Positions 1 to 7,487 of a stretch of DNA of 12,875 bases are shown one piece after another; the stretch's first letter is position 1; every line of letters begins with the position of its first letter. The stretch comes from Bacteroidota bacterium (GTDB taxonomy: Bacteria; Bacteroidota; Ignavibacteria; Ignavibacteriales; Ignavibacteriaceae), in contig JAJYOQ010000075.1 in the NCBI GenBank assembly GCA_021796135.1, positions 1 through 12,875 on the forward strand. Reading direction: 5' to 3'. Under the pieces are notes generated by a model. That model did no database searches. It was given only the letters and a program-made list of their open reading frames with translations, and was not told where the DNA came from. The position numbers were made by a program, and so were the translations under genes.

Positions 1-1
1 C

Positions 2-415
2 AAAAGAAATATTCAAAACCTCGGGGGAAAGTTTGTAGCTCCTCTTCCAATCGAAAATAAAATGAAAGAATCTTGGTTCATTAAGAATATTATCGTCATA
101 GGAGAAAATAGAAAATTCACTGCAGCTCTGATAGTGCCTGATATTGTTTTTATCTTTAACTGGTGCCGTAAGAAAGGTTTAGAAGTTAAAACTTATGATC
201 AGATAAATAATTGCAGCCTTGTAAAAGAAAGAATCTGGAAAGATATTCAAAAATATAACAAACGATTCTCACACATTGAGCAAATTAAAAAATTTGAATT
301 GACTACTGCAGATTGGACAGTTGAGACTGGCGAGCTTACCCCGACATTAAAACTTAAAAGAAAGATTATCATGGAAAAATATAAGGATTTAATTGAAAAA
401 ATTTATACCGATTAA
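2..415 (+). CDS. Long-chain acyl-CoA synthetase (AMP-forming), C-terminal fragment
   Basis: This is the 3' end of a gene that begins before the window. The frame is open from base 2, and the ATG at 62 is internal because the residues before it match the family. The 137 visible residues are the end of the adenylate-forming domain. They include the GGK-x-VAP-x-PIEN stretch that follows the hinge in long-chain acyl-CoA synthetases, then VIGENRKF-x-AALIVP, and a C-terminal TPTLKLKRK that should carry the catalytic lysine of the A10 motif. The full enzyme (usually about 600 residues) activates fatty acids to acyl-CoA with ATP and CoA. Only 39 bases separate it from the downstream beta-oxidation fusion gene, so it probably supplies the substrate for that pathway from the same transcript. 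The family call is firm. The chain-length preference cannot be read from this fragment. Confidence 0.9.
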   Translation, partial: KRNIQNLGGKFVAPLPIENKMKESWFIKNIIVIGENRKFTAALIVPDIVFIFNWCRKKGLEVKTYDQINNCSLVKERIWKDIQKYNKRFSHIEQIKKFELTTADWTVETGELTPTLKLKRKIIMEKYKDLIEKIYTD

Positions 416-454
416 CTTTAATAAACAATATTTATCAATAAAATAAGATCTATT

Positions 455-2860
455 ATGAAAAGAACAATAAAACAAATCGCTGTATTAGGTTCGGGTGTTA
501 TGGGATCCCGTATAGCCGCTCATTTTGCAAATATTGGCTGCAATGTCTTCCTTTTGGATATAATCCCGAAAGAATTGACAGAATCTGAAAAAAAAGAAGG
601 TCTGTCGCTTCAAGATAAAAAAGTGCGAAATAGAATTAGTAACGAAAATCTTAAAAATGTTCTTGCTGCAAAACCATCCCCAATTTATCATACTTCTTTT
701 TCGTCAAGAATAACTACAGGTAATTTTGAAGACGATATGAAAGTGCTTCAAAGTGTTGATTGGATTATAGAAGCTGTTGTAGAGAATCTTGATATAAAAA
801 AGTCTACCTTTGAGAAAGTTGAAAAATATAGAAAGCCGGGTACATTAGTGACTACGAACACATCAGGGATTCCGGTTCATCAAATGCTTGAAGGAAGAAG
901 TGAGGACTTCCAACACCATTTCTGCGGTGCTCATTTTTTTAATCCTCCCAGATATTTACAGCTTCTTGAAATTATTCCTACTTCTAAAACAAAGAAAGAA
1001 ATTATTGACTTTCTCATGGAATATGGGAGTCTTTATCTTGGGAAAACAACTGTACTTTGCAAAGATACTCCGGCTTTTATAGCTAATAGAATAGGGGTGT
1101 TTAGCATTATGGCGGTCTTCAAATTGATGAAAGAAATGAACCTTACAATTAAGGAAGTAGATACATTAACAGGACCACTGACCGGTAAGCCAAAATCTGC
1201 CACTTTTCGCACAAGTGATGTTGTAGGAATAGACACTTTGGTAAAGGTAGCAAATAATGTTTATAAGGATTGTCCAAATGATGAATCCCGCGAATTATTT
1301 AAGATTCCGGATTATGTCGATAAAATGGTATCAAATAATTGGCTGGGCGATAAAACAAATCAAGGTTTTTATAAAAAAGTTAAAAGTGAAGGCGGCGAAA
1401 AAGAAATCCTTGAACTCGATTTAAATACATTTGAGTATAGAAAAAGTGAAAAGCCAAAGTTTGCCTCTGTTGCAGCAGCTAAACCAATTGATAATCTGCG
1501 TGACAGACTAAAAGCTCTGCATTCTTCAAAGGATAAAGCTGCAGATTTTCTTCGAATGCTTTCATTTAATCTTTTCCAATATTCATCTAATAGAATTCCT
1601 GAAATAGCAGAGGAACTTTATAAGATTGACGATGCAATGCGGGCAGGTTTTGGATGGGAGCTTGGACCCTTTGAAACTTGGAATGTTTTGGGGGTTGAAA
1701 AAATGGTTAAACTTATGGAAGAGGCAAATCTTCCTCCTGCAGCATGGGTAAAAGATATGCTTGTAAAGGGAATAAAATCTTTTTATAAAGTTGAAAACGG
1801 TAAAAAGAATTTCTACGACCAAAAATCTTCATCATACAAAGAAATTCCAGGTAAAGGCAACTTTATCATAATGGAGAATTATCGCGCAAATAAACCTGTT
1901 TGGCAAAACTCAGGAGCGACACTGCATGATATCGGAGTCGGAATAGTTAACCTGGAATTTCAGACAAAAATGAATTCTATAGGAACTGAGATTCTCGAGG
2001 CAATTAATAAATCAATTGAGATTGCCGAAAAGGATTTTTCCGGATTAGTAATAGCAAATGACGGGCAAAATTTTTCTGCAGGCGCTAACCTTGCAATGAT
2101 GTTTATGCTTGCTGCTGAACAAGAGTATGATGAAATTGATCTTGCCGTCAGGACTTTTCAAAATACTACAATGCATATCCGGTATTCAAGTATCCCTGTG
2201 GTAGCGGCTCCACACACTTTAACACTCGGCGGAGGATGCGAAGTTTGTCTTCATGCCGATAAAGTTCAGGCATCTGCCGAAACTTATATAGGTCTAGTTG
2301 AAGTCGGAGTCGGTATTATTCCTGCCGGCGGCGGTTCAAAAGAAATGGCATTGCGCGCTTCCGATAGTTACGCCGAAGGAAATATTGAATTACAGGAACT
2401 GCAGCAACGATTTCTAAATATTGCAACGGCAAAAGTTTCAACTTCGGCTTACGAAGCATTTGATATGAATATATTTAAAAAAGGCAGAGATCAAATAACT
2501 GTTAATCCAAACAAACTTATTTATGACGCTAAACAGGCAGCAATGGCAATAGCATCGGAAGGTTATTCGCAGCCGTTACCGAGAAATGATATAAAAGTAC
2601 TTGGTCGTTCTGCACTTGCAACTCTTCTGCTTGGTGCATATTCTTTCAGAATGGGCAATTATATATCTGATCATGAAAGAAAAATAGTCGAAAAGCTCGC
2701 TTATGTAATGTGCGGAGGAGACTTATCTCAAGGCACAATTGTTAATGAACAATATTTACTCGATTTGGAACGGGAAGCATTTTTAAGTCTGATAGGAGAA
2801 AAGAAGACCCTTGAAAGAATTCAATATATTCTAAATACTGGAAAACCGCTCCGTAATTGA
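455..2860 (+). CDS. fadN: 3-hydroxyacyl-CoA dehydrogenase / enoyl-CoA hydratase fusion (FadN type)
   Basis: This bifunctional beta-oxidation enzyme hydrates trans-2-enoyl-CoA and oxidises L-3-hydroxyacyl-CoA with NAD+. The dehydrogenase comes first: GSGVMG (12-17) is the Rossmann dinucleotide loop, and HFFNPP begins at the catalytic H160, paired with E172 at the same 12-residue spacing as in human HADH, with N211 nearby. A second HAD C-terminal-type domain lies near 360-450. The crotonase domain spans about 480-690, with an oxyanion-hole segment FSAGAN (540-545) and two catalytic glutamates, E596 in GGGCE and E616 in GLVEVGVG, spaced 20 apart as in rat hydratase. The dehydrogenase-then-hydratase order, the 801-residue length (B. 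subtilis FadN is about 790) and the GKPLRN terminus mark the FadN type. E. coli FadB and FadJ have the hydratase first. No clear Shine-Dalgarno sequence precedes the ATG. It lies 55 bases before the thiolase gene. Confidence 0.95.
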   Translation: MKRTIKQIAVLGSGVMGSRIAAHFANIGCNVFLLDIIPKELTESEKKEGLSLQDKKVRNRISNENLKNVLAAKPSPIYHTSFSSRITTGNFEDDMKVLQSVDWIIEAVVENLDIKKSTFEKVEKYRKPGTLVTTNTSGIPVHQMLEGRSEDFQHHFCGAHFFNPPRYLQLLEIIPTSKTKKEIIDFLMEYGSLYLGKTTVLCKDTPAFIANRIGVFSIMAVFKLMKEMNLTIKEVDTLTGPLTGKPKSATFRTSDVVGIDTLVKVANNVYKDCPNDESRELFKIPDYVDKMVSNNWLGDKTNQGFYKKVKSEGGEKEILELDLNTFEYRKSEKPKFASVAAAKPIDNLRDRLKALHSSKDKAADFLRMLSFNLFQYSSNRIPEIAEELYKIDDAMRAGFGWELGPFETWNVLGVEKMVKLMEEANLPPAAWVKDMLVKGIKSFYKVENGKKNFYDQKSSSYKEIPGKGNFIIMENYRANKPVWQNSGATLHDIGVGIVNLEFQTKMNSIGTEILEAINKSIEIAEKDFSGLVIANDGQNFSAGANLAMMFMLAAEQEYDEIDLAVRTFQNTTMHIRYSSIPVVAAPHTLTLGGGCEVCLHADKVQASAETYIGLVEVGVGIIPAGGGSKEMALRASDSYAEGNIELQELQQRFLNIATAKVSTSAYEAFDMNIFKKGRDQITVNPNKLIYDAKQAAMAIASEGYSQPLPRNDIKVLGRSALATLLLGAYSFRMGNYISDHERKIVEKLAYVMCGGDLSQGTIVNEQYLLDLEREAFLSLIGEKKTLERIQYILNTGKPLRN

Positions 2861-2915
2861 TTATTCAATTTTAATAAGAAAGTAAAATTTTAATAACTAA
2901 GAAAGAGAAATTATT

Positions 2916-4091
2916 ATGAAAGAGGCATATATAGTCGCCGGGTATAGATCGGCGGTTGGAAAAGCTAAAAAAGGAGGCTTCAGATTTTTTAGGTCAGATG
3001 ACATTGCTGTAGAAGTAATCAAGCATTTACTAAAATCTGTTTCACAATTAGATCCGCATCGTGTTGATGATCTCATAGTAGGTAATGCAGTACCGGAAGC
3101 AGAGCAAGGTCTTCAGATTGGCAGAATGATAGCCCTGCAATGTTTACCGCTTGAAGTTCCCGGCGAAACTGTGAACAGATATTGCGCATCCGGAGTTGAT
3201 ACAATTGCCTCTGCAGTTGCACGGATTCGATCAGGTATGGCAAATTGCATTATAGCCGGAGGTACGGAATCTATGTCAATGGTGCCTACAACAGGATGGA
3301 AGCTTTCCCCTAATTACAAAATTGCCGAAAAACATCCTGAATACTATCTTAGCATGGGGTTGACAGCAGAAGAAGTTGCAAAAGATTATAAAATTTCCCG
3401 TGAAGATCAGGACGAATTTTCATATCAATCTCACATGAAAGCAATTAACGCAATACAAAAAGGGTATTTCAAGGATGAAATTGTACCAATAGAAGTTGAA
3501 GAAGTTTATCTTGAGGGAGGGAAAAAGAAAACAAGAAAATTTATTGTTGATACAGATGAAGGACCCAGACAGGATACAACTTTGCAAGCGCTGGCAAAAC
3601 TGAAGCCGGTTTTTGCTGCAAACGGGACAGTTACAGCAGGCAATTCTTCACAAACCTCAGACGGGGCAGCTTTTGTAATTGTAATGTCTGAAGATATGGT
3701 CAAAGAATTAAATCTGAAGCCAATTGCCAGGATGGTTTCGTATGCGTTAGCTGGAGTTGACCCGAGAGTAATGGGAATAGGTCCGATTGCCGCAGTTCCT
3801 AAAGCTTTGAAGATGGCAGGATTGAAATTAGAAGATATAGACTTAATCGAATTAAACGAAGCCTTTGCATCTCAGTCACTAGCAGTCGCCAGGGAATTAG
3901 GGATCGACAAAGATAAACTTAACGTAAACGGAGGGGCAATTGCACTCGGTCATCCGCTGGGTTGCACCGGAGCAAAACTTACCGTTCAAATACTAAATGA
4001 ATTGAGAAGAAGAAAGAAGAAATACGGCTTGGTAACTGCATGTGTAGGCGGCGGGCAAGGTGTTGCTGCTATTTATGAGTTATTGAATTAA
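2916..4091 (+). CDS. fadA: Acetyl-CoA acyltransferase (3-ketoacyl-CoA thiolase)
   Basis: This thiolase carries out the last beta-oxidation step, cleaving 3-ketoacyl-CoA with CoA to give acetyl-CoA and a shortened acyl-CoA. Its 391 residues are the normal family length. The nucleophile is C90 in NRYCASG. NEAFASQ and GGAIALGHPLGCTGA follow, the latter containing H346, and the general-base cysteine C376 sits in TACVGGGQG. The spacing of C90, H346 and C376 agrees with the well-studied Zoogloea enzyme (C89, H348, C378). The gene lies directly after fadN and 39 bases before the acyl-CoA dehydrogenase gene, so it very likely forms the thiolase partner of the FadN-type fusion. A biosynthetic acetoacetyl-CoA thiolase has the same fold, but the neighbours favour the degradative role. 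Confidence 0.94.
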   Translation: MKEAYIVAGYRSAVGKAKKGGFRFFRSDDIAVEVIKHLLKSVSQLDPHRVDDLIVGNAVPEAEQGLQIGRMIALQCLPLEVPGETVNRYCASGVDTIASAVARIRSGMANCIIAGGTESMSMVPTTGWKLSPNYKIAEKHPEYYLSMGLTAEEVAKDYKISREDQDEFSYQSHMKAINAIQKGYFKDEIVPIEVEEVYLEGGKKKTRKFIVDTDEGPRQDTTLQALAKLKPVFAANGTVTAGNSSQTSDGAAFVIVMSEDMVKELNLKPIARMVSYALAGVDPRVMGIGPIAAVPKALKMAGLKLEDIDLIELNEAFASQSLAVARELGIDKDKLNVNGGAIALGHPLGCTGAKLTVQILNELRRRKKKYGLVTACVGGGQGVAAIYELLN

Positions 4092-4130
4092 TTTTTTTAT
4101 AATTTAATTAAAATAAGTAAGGTAAAATTT

Positions 4131-5924
4131 ATGGAAACCGAAACAAAAAAAATCGAAGCATTGAAAGGCGGGGAATTCTTAACAAAAGATACCGATCCGC
4201 AATCTATTTTCATTCCGGAAGATATTTCTGAAGATCAGAAACTTATGGCGGAAGCAGCCAGAGAATTTGTAGAAAAGGAAATCCTGCCAAAACTTGATGC
4301 AATTGATCATCAAGAACCCGGATTGACAGTAAGCTTAATGGAGAAAGCCGGCGAACTTGGATTGCTTGGAGCAGCTGTTCCATCTGAATATGGAGGGTTA
4401 GGGGAAGATTTTAATACCAATACTTTTATATCAATGGAAATCGGCGCAAGTCATTCCTTCGGCGTTTCATTTGCGGCACATACGGGAATTGGAACGCTGC
4501 CAATTCTATATTACGGCACCGAAGAGCAGAAACAAAAATATCTTCCAAAGCTCGCATCCGGTGAAATGAAAGCAGCATATTGCCTGACTGAACCAACTTC
4601 CGGTTCCGATGCGCTCTCCGCAAAAACTACAGCTAAACTTTCCGATGACGGTATGTATTATATACTTAACGGTCAGAAGATGTGGATAACAAACGGCGGA
4701 TTTGCCGATATTCTGATTACTTTTGCTCAGGTAGAAGGCGATAAGTTTACCTGTTTTATTATCGATACAAAATCAGAAGGATTTACCCGCGGTAAGGAAG
4801 AGGAGAAGATGGGAATAAAAGGATCTTCGACAAGAGCGTTATTTCTTGATAATGTAAAAGTCCCTAAAGAAAATATTCTTGGGGAAATCGGCAAAGGGCA
4901 TTATATAGCATTTAATGTTTTGAATGTAGGAAGATTTAAATTATGCGCAATGACAACAGGCGGAGCTAAAAAGTTTATTTCAGTAGCTGTTAATTATGCA
5001 AATGAAAGAAAACAATTCGGAAAACCTATTTCAAGTTTTGGTGCAATAAAGTATAAACTGGCAGAACAAGCTATCAGAGTTTTTGCATCGGAGTCTGCCA
5101 CTTTAAGAACAAGCGGATTAATAAAAGATAAAGTTGCCACACTTGTTGCAAGCGGCTCAGATTACAGCAAGGCAATGATAACAGCAGCTGAAGAATACGG
5201 AATTGAGTCTGCTATGCTAAAAGTATTTGGTTCTGAAATGCTTGATTATGTTGTAGATGAAGCAGTCCAAATATTCGGCGGTTATGGCTACTCTGAAGAA
5301 TATCCTGCTGCCAGAGCTTATCGCGATTCAAGAATAAATCGAATTTTTGAAGGTACTAATGAAATTAACCGTTTATTAACTGTCGATATGATCGTAAAAC
5401 GTTCTATGAAGGGACGTCTTGATTTAATGGGACCTGCCATGGCTATCCAAAAGGATTTAATGTCCGTTCCTTCATTCGGAGAGAAACCTTCCGGACTTCT
5501 GGCAATTGAATTAGAAGCCATTAGAAATGCAAAGAAAGCTATCCTTATGATTGCCGGTTCGGCTGTCCAAAAATTTATGATGAAACTTGCTGAAGAACAA
5601 GAAATCATTATGAATGTTACCGATATGTTAATTGAAGTTTTCACTTCAGAATCAGTAATTTTAAGGACACAAAAACTTGCATTATCAAAAAATGAAAGTG
5701 ATCTTTTGCCGTATCTGGAAATGACACAGGTTTATGTAAGCGATTCTATGGAAAGAATTAACCTCTACGGTAAACATGCGATAGCTTCTTTTGCCGAAGG
5801 AGATGAATTAAAAATGCTAATGCTCGGTTTGAAGCGTTATATTAAGTTAGATCCGGTCAATACAACAAAGCTAAGACGCAGCATTGCCGGCAGATTAATT
5901 GAAGCTAATAAATATTGCTTCTAA
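4131..5924 (+). CDS. fadE: Acyl-CoA dehydrogenase, large FadE-type
   Basis: This FAD-dependent dehydrogenase introduces the trans-2 double bond into acyl-CoA, the first step of each beta-oxidation cycle. The conserved AYCLTEPTSGSD segment (149-160) and MWITNG (184-189) line the flavin and substrate site. The signature GGYGYSEEYPAARAYRD is followed by IFEGTNEI, with the likely catalytic base at E407. The protein has 597 residues, far longer than short- and medium-chain enzymes (about 380). The extra C-terminal helical region after about 430 matches the Bacillus FadE and VLCAD/ACAD9 layout and suggests long-chain acyl-CoA as substrate. A TAAGG at 4118-4122 is a reasonable ribosome binding site 8 bases before the ATG. 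Electrons would normally go to ETF, which is not encoded in this window. The gene completes a fadN-fadA-fadE order. Confidence 0.93.
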   Translation: METETKKIEALKGGEFLTKDTDPQSIFIPEDISEDQKLMAEAAREFVEKEILPKLDAIDHQEPGLTVSLMEKAGELGLLGAAVPSEYGGLGEDFNTNTFISMEIGASHSFGVSFAAHTGIGTLPILYYGTEEQKQKYLPKLASGEMKAAYCLTEPTSGSDALSAKTTAKLSDDGMYYILNGQKMWITNGGFADILITFAQVEGDKFTCFIIDTKSEGFTRGKEEEKMGIKGSSTRALFLDNVKVPKENILGEIGKGHYIAFNVLNVGRFKLCAMTTGGAKKFISVAVNYANERKQFGKPISSFGAIKYKLAEQAIRVFASESATLRTSGLIKDKVATLVASGSDYSKAMITAAEEYGIESAMLKVFGSEMLDYVVDEAVQIFGGYGYSEEYPAARAYRDSRINRIFEGTNEINRLLTVDMIVKRSMKGRLDLMGPAMAIQKDLMSVPSFGEKPSGLLAIELEAIRNAKKAILMIAGSAVQKFMMKLAEEQEIIMNVTDMLIEVFTSESVILRTQKLALSKNESDLLPYLEMTQVYVSDSMERINLYGKHAIASFAEGDELKMLMLGLKRYIKLDPVNTTKLRRSIAGRLIEANKYCF

Positions 5925-5935
5925 TGAATTAATTT

Positions 5936-5964
5936 ATCGCCTCCGGTATTTTCCCGGAGGTGAT
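5936..5964 (+). other. Strong intergenic hairpin carrying a Shine-Dalgarno sequence
   Basis: An 11-base-pair stem (5936-5946 with 5954-5964, one G-U pair) closes a 7-base loop. Its core, CCTCCGG/CCGGAGG, is GC-rich in an AT-rich gap. No U tract follows, so a classic intrinsic terminator is unlikely. Attenuation, RNA processing or 3'-end protection of the fadNAE transcript are possible. The right arm reads GGAGGTGAT, a perfect complement to the bacterial 16S 3' end, yet it lies about 32 bases before the next start codon. That is too far to act as a normal ribosome binding site. The function is inferred. Confidence 0.5.
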
Positions 5965-5985
5965 ATTCAAACAACAATTCACTTT

Positions 5986-5990
5986 AAAGG
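5986..5990 (+). promoter_or_regulatory. Ribosome binding site for the dienoyl-CoA reductase gene
   Basis: AAAGG lies 6 bases before the ATG at 5997. This closer, plainer site supports that start codon and makes the strong GGAGGTGAT upstream in the hairpin unnecessary for ordinary initiation. Confidence 0.55.
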
Positions 5991-5996
5991 ATTTTT

Positions 5997-6884
5997 ATGC
6001 AGGACAATATTTATTCTCAACCCATGCTAAAGGAAGGTTCGCTCAAAGGGAAAGTAGTTTTAATTACGGGAGGAGGAACAGGACTCGGTAAATCAATGGG
6101 AAAGTATTTTGCAGAATTAGGAGCCGATCTTATAATATGCAGTAGAAAAATTGAGGTGCTTGAAAAAACGGCAAAAGAAATTGAATCGGCAACCGGATCT
6201 AAAGTTCTGCCAGTTCAATGCGATGTATCTAATTATGAGCAGGTTGAAAATTTATTAAAGGTCTCATTAGAGAAATTCGGTAAAGTTGATGTACTTGTTA
6301 ATAATGCTGCAGGAAATTTTATTAGTCCTACAGAACGACTTTCAAATCGTGCTTTTGATATAATAGTTAATATTGTTCTGAAAGGAACATATAACTGTGT
6401 ATTAGCTTTTGGGAAAAACTGGATTGCACAAAAACAAAATGCCGTTGTTTTAAATATCGTTACAACATACGCATGGACCGGATCGGCATATGTTGTCCCT
6501 TCAGCCGTTTCTAAAGCAGGTGTTCTAGCACTAACCAGATCACTAGCAGTTGAGTGGGCGAAATATGGAATTCGTTTTAATGCAATTGCACCGGGACTTT
6601 TCCCCACGAAAGGCGCATGGGATAGACTTCTGCCGGGCGATCTAAAAAATAAATTTGATCTTAAGAAAAAAGTCCCTCTTAATAGAGAAGGTCAACATCA
6701 GGAGCTTGCAAATCTAGCTGCATATCTTGTTTCCGATTTTTCTTCATTTGTAAACGGAGAAGTAATTACCATTGACGGAGGTGAATGGCTTAAGGGAGCA
6801 GGACAATTTAATTTGTTGGAAGCCATTCCGGCAAATATGTGGGACGAAATTGAAAAATTAGTTAAAAACGCAAAAGGAAGCTGA
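5997..6884 (+). CDS. 2,4-dienoyl-CoA reductase, SDR (DECR) type
   Basis: This short-chain dehydrogenase/reductase most likely reduces 2,4-dienoyl-CoA with NADPH, so that polyunsaturated chains can re-enter beta-oxidation. TGGGTGLG near residue 25 is the cofactor-binding turn, and the following SRK favours NADPH. The usual SDR YxxxK is absent. Instead the protein shows the arrangement of mitochondrial DECR: N107 in GNFISPTERLS, Y158 in TTYAWTGS, S169 and K173 in VVPSAVSKAG. All four match human DECR1 N148, Y199, S210 and K214 with one constant offset of 41, which is strong evidence for the subfamily. It is unrelated to the iron-sulfur flavoprotein FadH of E. coli. A peroxisomal trans-2-enoyl-CoA reductase-like role is a weaker alternative. 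The next gene starts 5 bases after its stop, so the two are probably translated together. Confidence 0.85.
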   Translation: MQDNIYSQPMLKEGSLKGKVVLITGGGTGLGKSMGKYFAELGADLIICSRKIEVLEKTAKEIESATGSKVLPVQCDVSNYEQVENLLKVSLEKFGKVDVLVNNAAGNFISPTERLSNRAFDIIVNIVLKGTYNCVLAFGKNWIAQKQNAVVLNIVTTYAWTGSAYVVPSAVSKAGVLALTRSLAVEWAKYGIRFNAIAPGLFPTKGAWDRLLPGDLKNKFDLKKKVPLNREGQHQELANLAAYLVSDFSSFVNGEVITIDGGEWLKGAGQFNLLEAIPANMWDEIEKLVKNAKGS

Positions 6885-6889
6885 ATAAA

Positions 6890-7348
6890 TTGAAACCATC
6901 AAAAAATAAAAAGCTTTTTAGACATACTCACGATGTCGTGGTCAGATTCAACGAAGTAGATATGCTTCATATATTGAATAATGCCGTTTATTTTAATTAT
7001 TTTGAACAGGCACGAATAAAATATGCTAAAGACTTAGGTGTTTTGCCGAAAGACGGGATTGCAATTGACGGCTCTGCATTTTACATGGCTATGAATGAAA
7101 TTAATTATCTAAAAACCGCACTCTTCGAAGACAAACTCAGGATATATACACGCGTTTCTTATATAAAGCACAGCAGTTTCAGGTTTGAACACATTATAGA
7201 AAATATTAAAACTAAAAAGATTATAGCTGAAGGTGCCGGAGTTTTAGTGCATGTGAATCCTTTGACGAAAAGATCGATTCCCCTTCCGATTGATTTTTTC
7301 AATAAAGTTGTTAAATATGAAAAAGCAGTTGATATTATTAAAGAATAA
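6890..7348 (+). CDS. Hotdog-fold acyl-CoA thioesterase (4HBT/YbgC/FadM-like)
   Basis: This 152-residue single hotdog domain should hydrolyse an acyl-CoA thioester. The N-terminal VRFNEVDMLHILNNAVYFNYFEQAR corresponds to the 4HBT signature, with D24 at the place of the catalytic aspartate (D17 of Pseudomonas 4-hydroxybenzoyl-CoA thioesterase) and N30-N31 at the NNA turn. The usual GHV before NNA reads HIL here, so the motif is a variant. Translation appears to begin at TTG (6890), 5 bases after the reductase stop, with an AAAGGAAG ribosome binding site at 6873-6880. No ATG occurs before the signature. At the end of a beta-oxidation cluster it may clear dead-end intermediates, as E. coli FadM does for 3,5-dienoyl-CoA formed from oleate. 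That substrate is inferred only from context. Confidence 0.8.
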   Translation: MKPSKNKKLFRHTHDVVVRFNEVDMLHILNNAVYFNYFEQARIKYAKDLGVLPKDGIAIDGSAFYMAMNEINYLKTALFEDKLRIYTRVSYIKHSSFRFEHIIENIKTKKIIAEGAGVLVHVNPLTKRSIPLPIDFFNKVVKYEKAVDIIKE

Positions 7349-7378
7349 TTTTGTTTCTCCGAAAATTTATTTAAATCT

Positions 7379-7410
7379 ATTGGATAAATAAAAAAAAATC
7401 GGTTATCTTG
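7379..7410 (+). promoter_or_regulatory. Candidate promoter upstream of the Omp85 gene (distal)
   Basis: ATTG at 7379-7382 and TATCTTG at 7404-7410 are separated by 21 bases. They resemble the Bacteroidota -33 TTTG and -7 TAnnTTTG elements, with one T missing in the -7 box and one mismatch in the -33 box. A transcript from here would have a leader of about 70 bases. The surrounding intergenic region (7349-7487) is very AT-rich and holds no gene or convincing terminator. Support is by pattern only. Confidence 0.35.
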
Positions 7411-7421
7411 CCTCAATATAA

Positions 7422-7452
7422 TTTATCATTATTGATTAAATTTCTAATTTTG
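7422..7452 (+). promoter_or_regulatory. Candidate promoter upstream of the Omp85 gene (proximal)
   Basis: TAATTTTG at 7445-7452 is a perfect TAnnTTTG -7 element. The matching -33 position, 19 bases upstream, reads TTTA (7422-7425) instead of TTTG. It lies about 35 bases before the ATG at 7488, which would give a short leader containing an AGGA (7474-7477) ribosome binding site. Confidence 0.35.
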
Positions 7453-7487
7453 TCAGATCTATTTTAAAATCTTAGGATTCCTTTTTA

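Noticed and set aside
888..1082. Alternative + frame of 64 codons within fadN.
   Set aside because: It overlaps the conserved dehydrogenase domain in another frame and has no family similarity I can recognise.
2867..2896. Direct repeat AATTTTAATAA (2867-2877 and 2886-2896) between fadN and fadA.
   Set aside because: The repeat is short, made only of A and T, and lies in an AT-rich gap. It is easily due to chance, and no regulator or conserved site is recognised.
5318..5644. Open frame of 108 codons on the minus strand inside fadE, and similar minus-strand frames elsewhere, such as 6233-6607 and 11669-12007.
   Set aside because: All lie wholly within well-supported + strand genes, have no recognisable domains and show no ribosome binding sites. 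They are shadow frames.
6929..6940. Inverted repeat CACGA-TG-TCGTG near the start of the thioesterase gene.
   Set aside because: The arms are only 5 bases and lie within coding sequence that specifies conserved family residues. There is no reason to call it an operator.
7366..7392. Possible terminator after the thioesterase gene, TTTATTTA pairing with TAAATAAA.
   Set aside because: The stem is AT-only with an 11-base loop and is followed by an A run, not a U run. It would be unstable and does not look like an intrinsic terminator.
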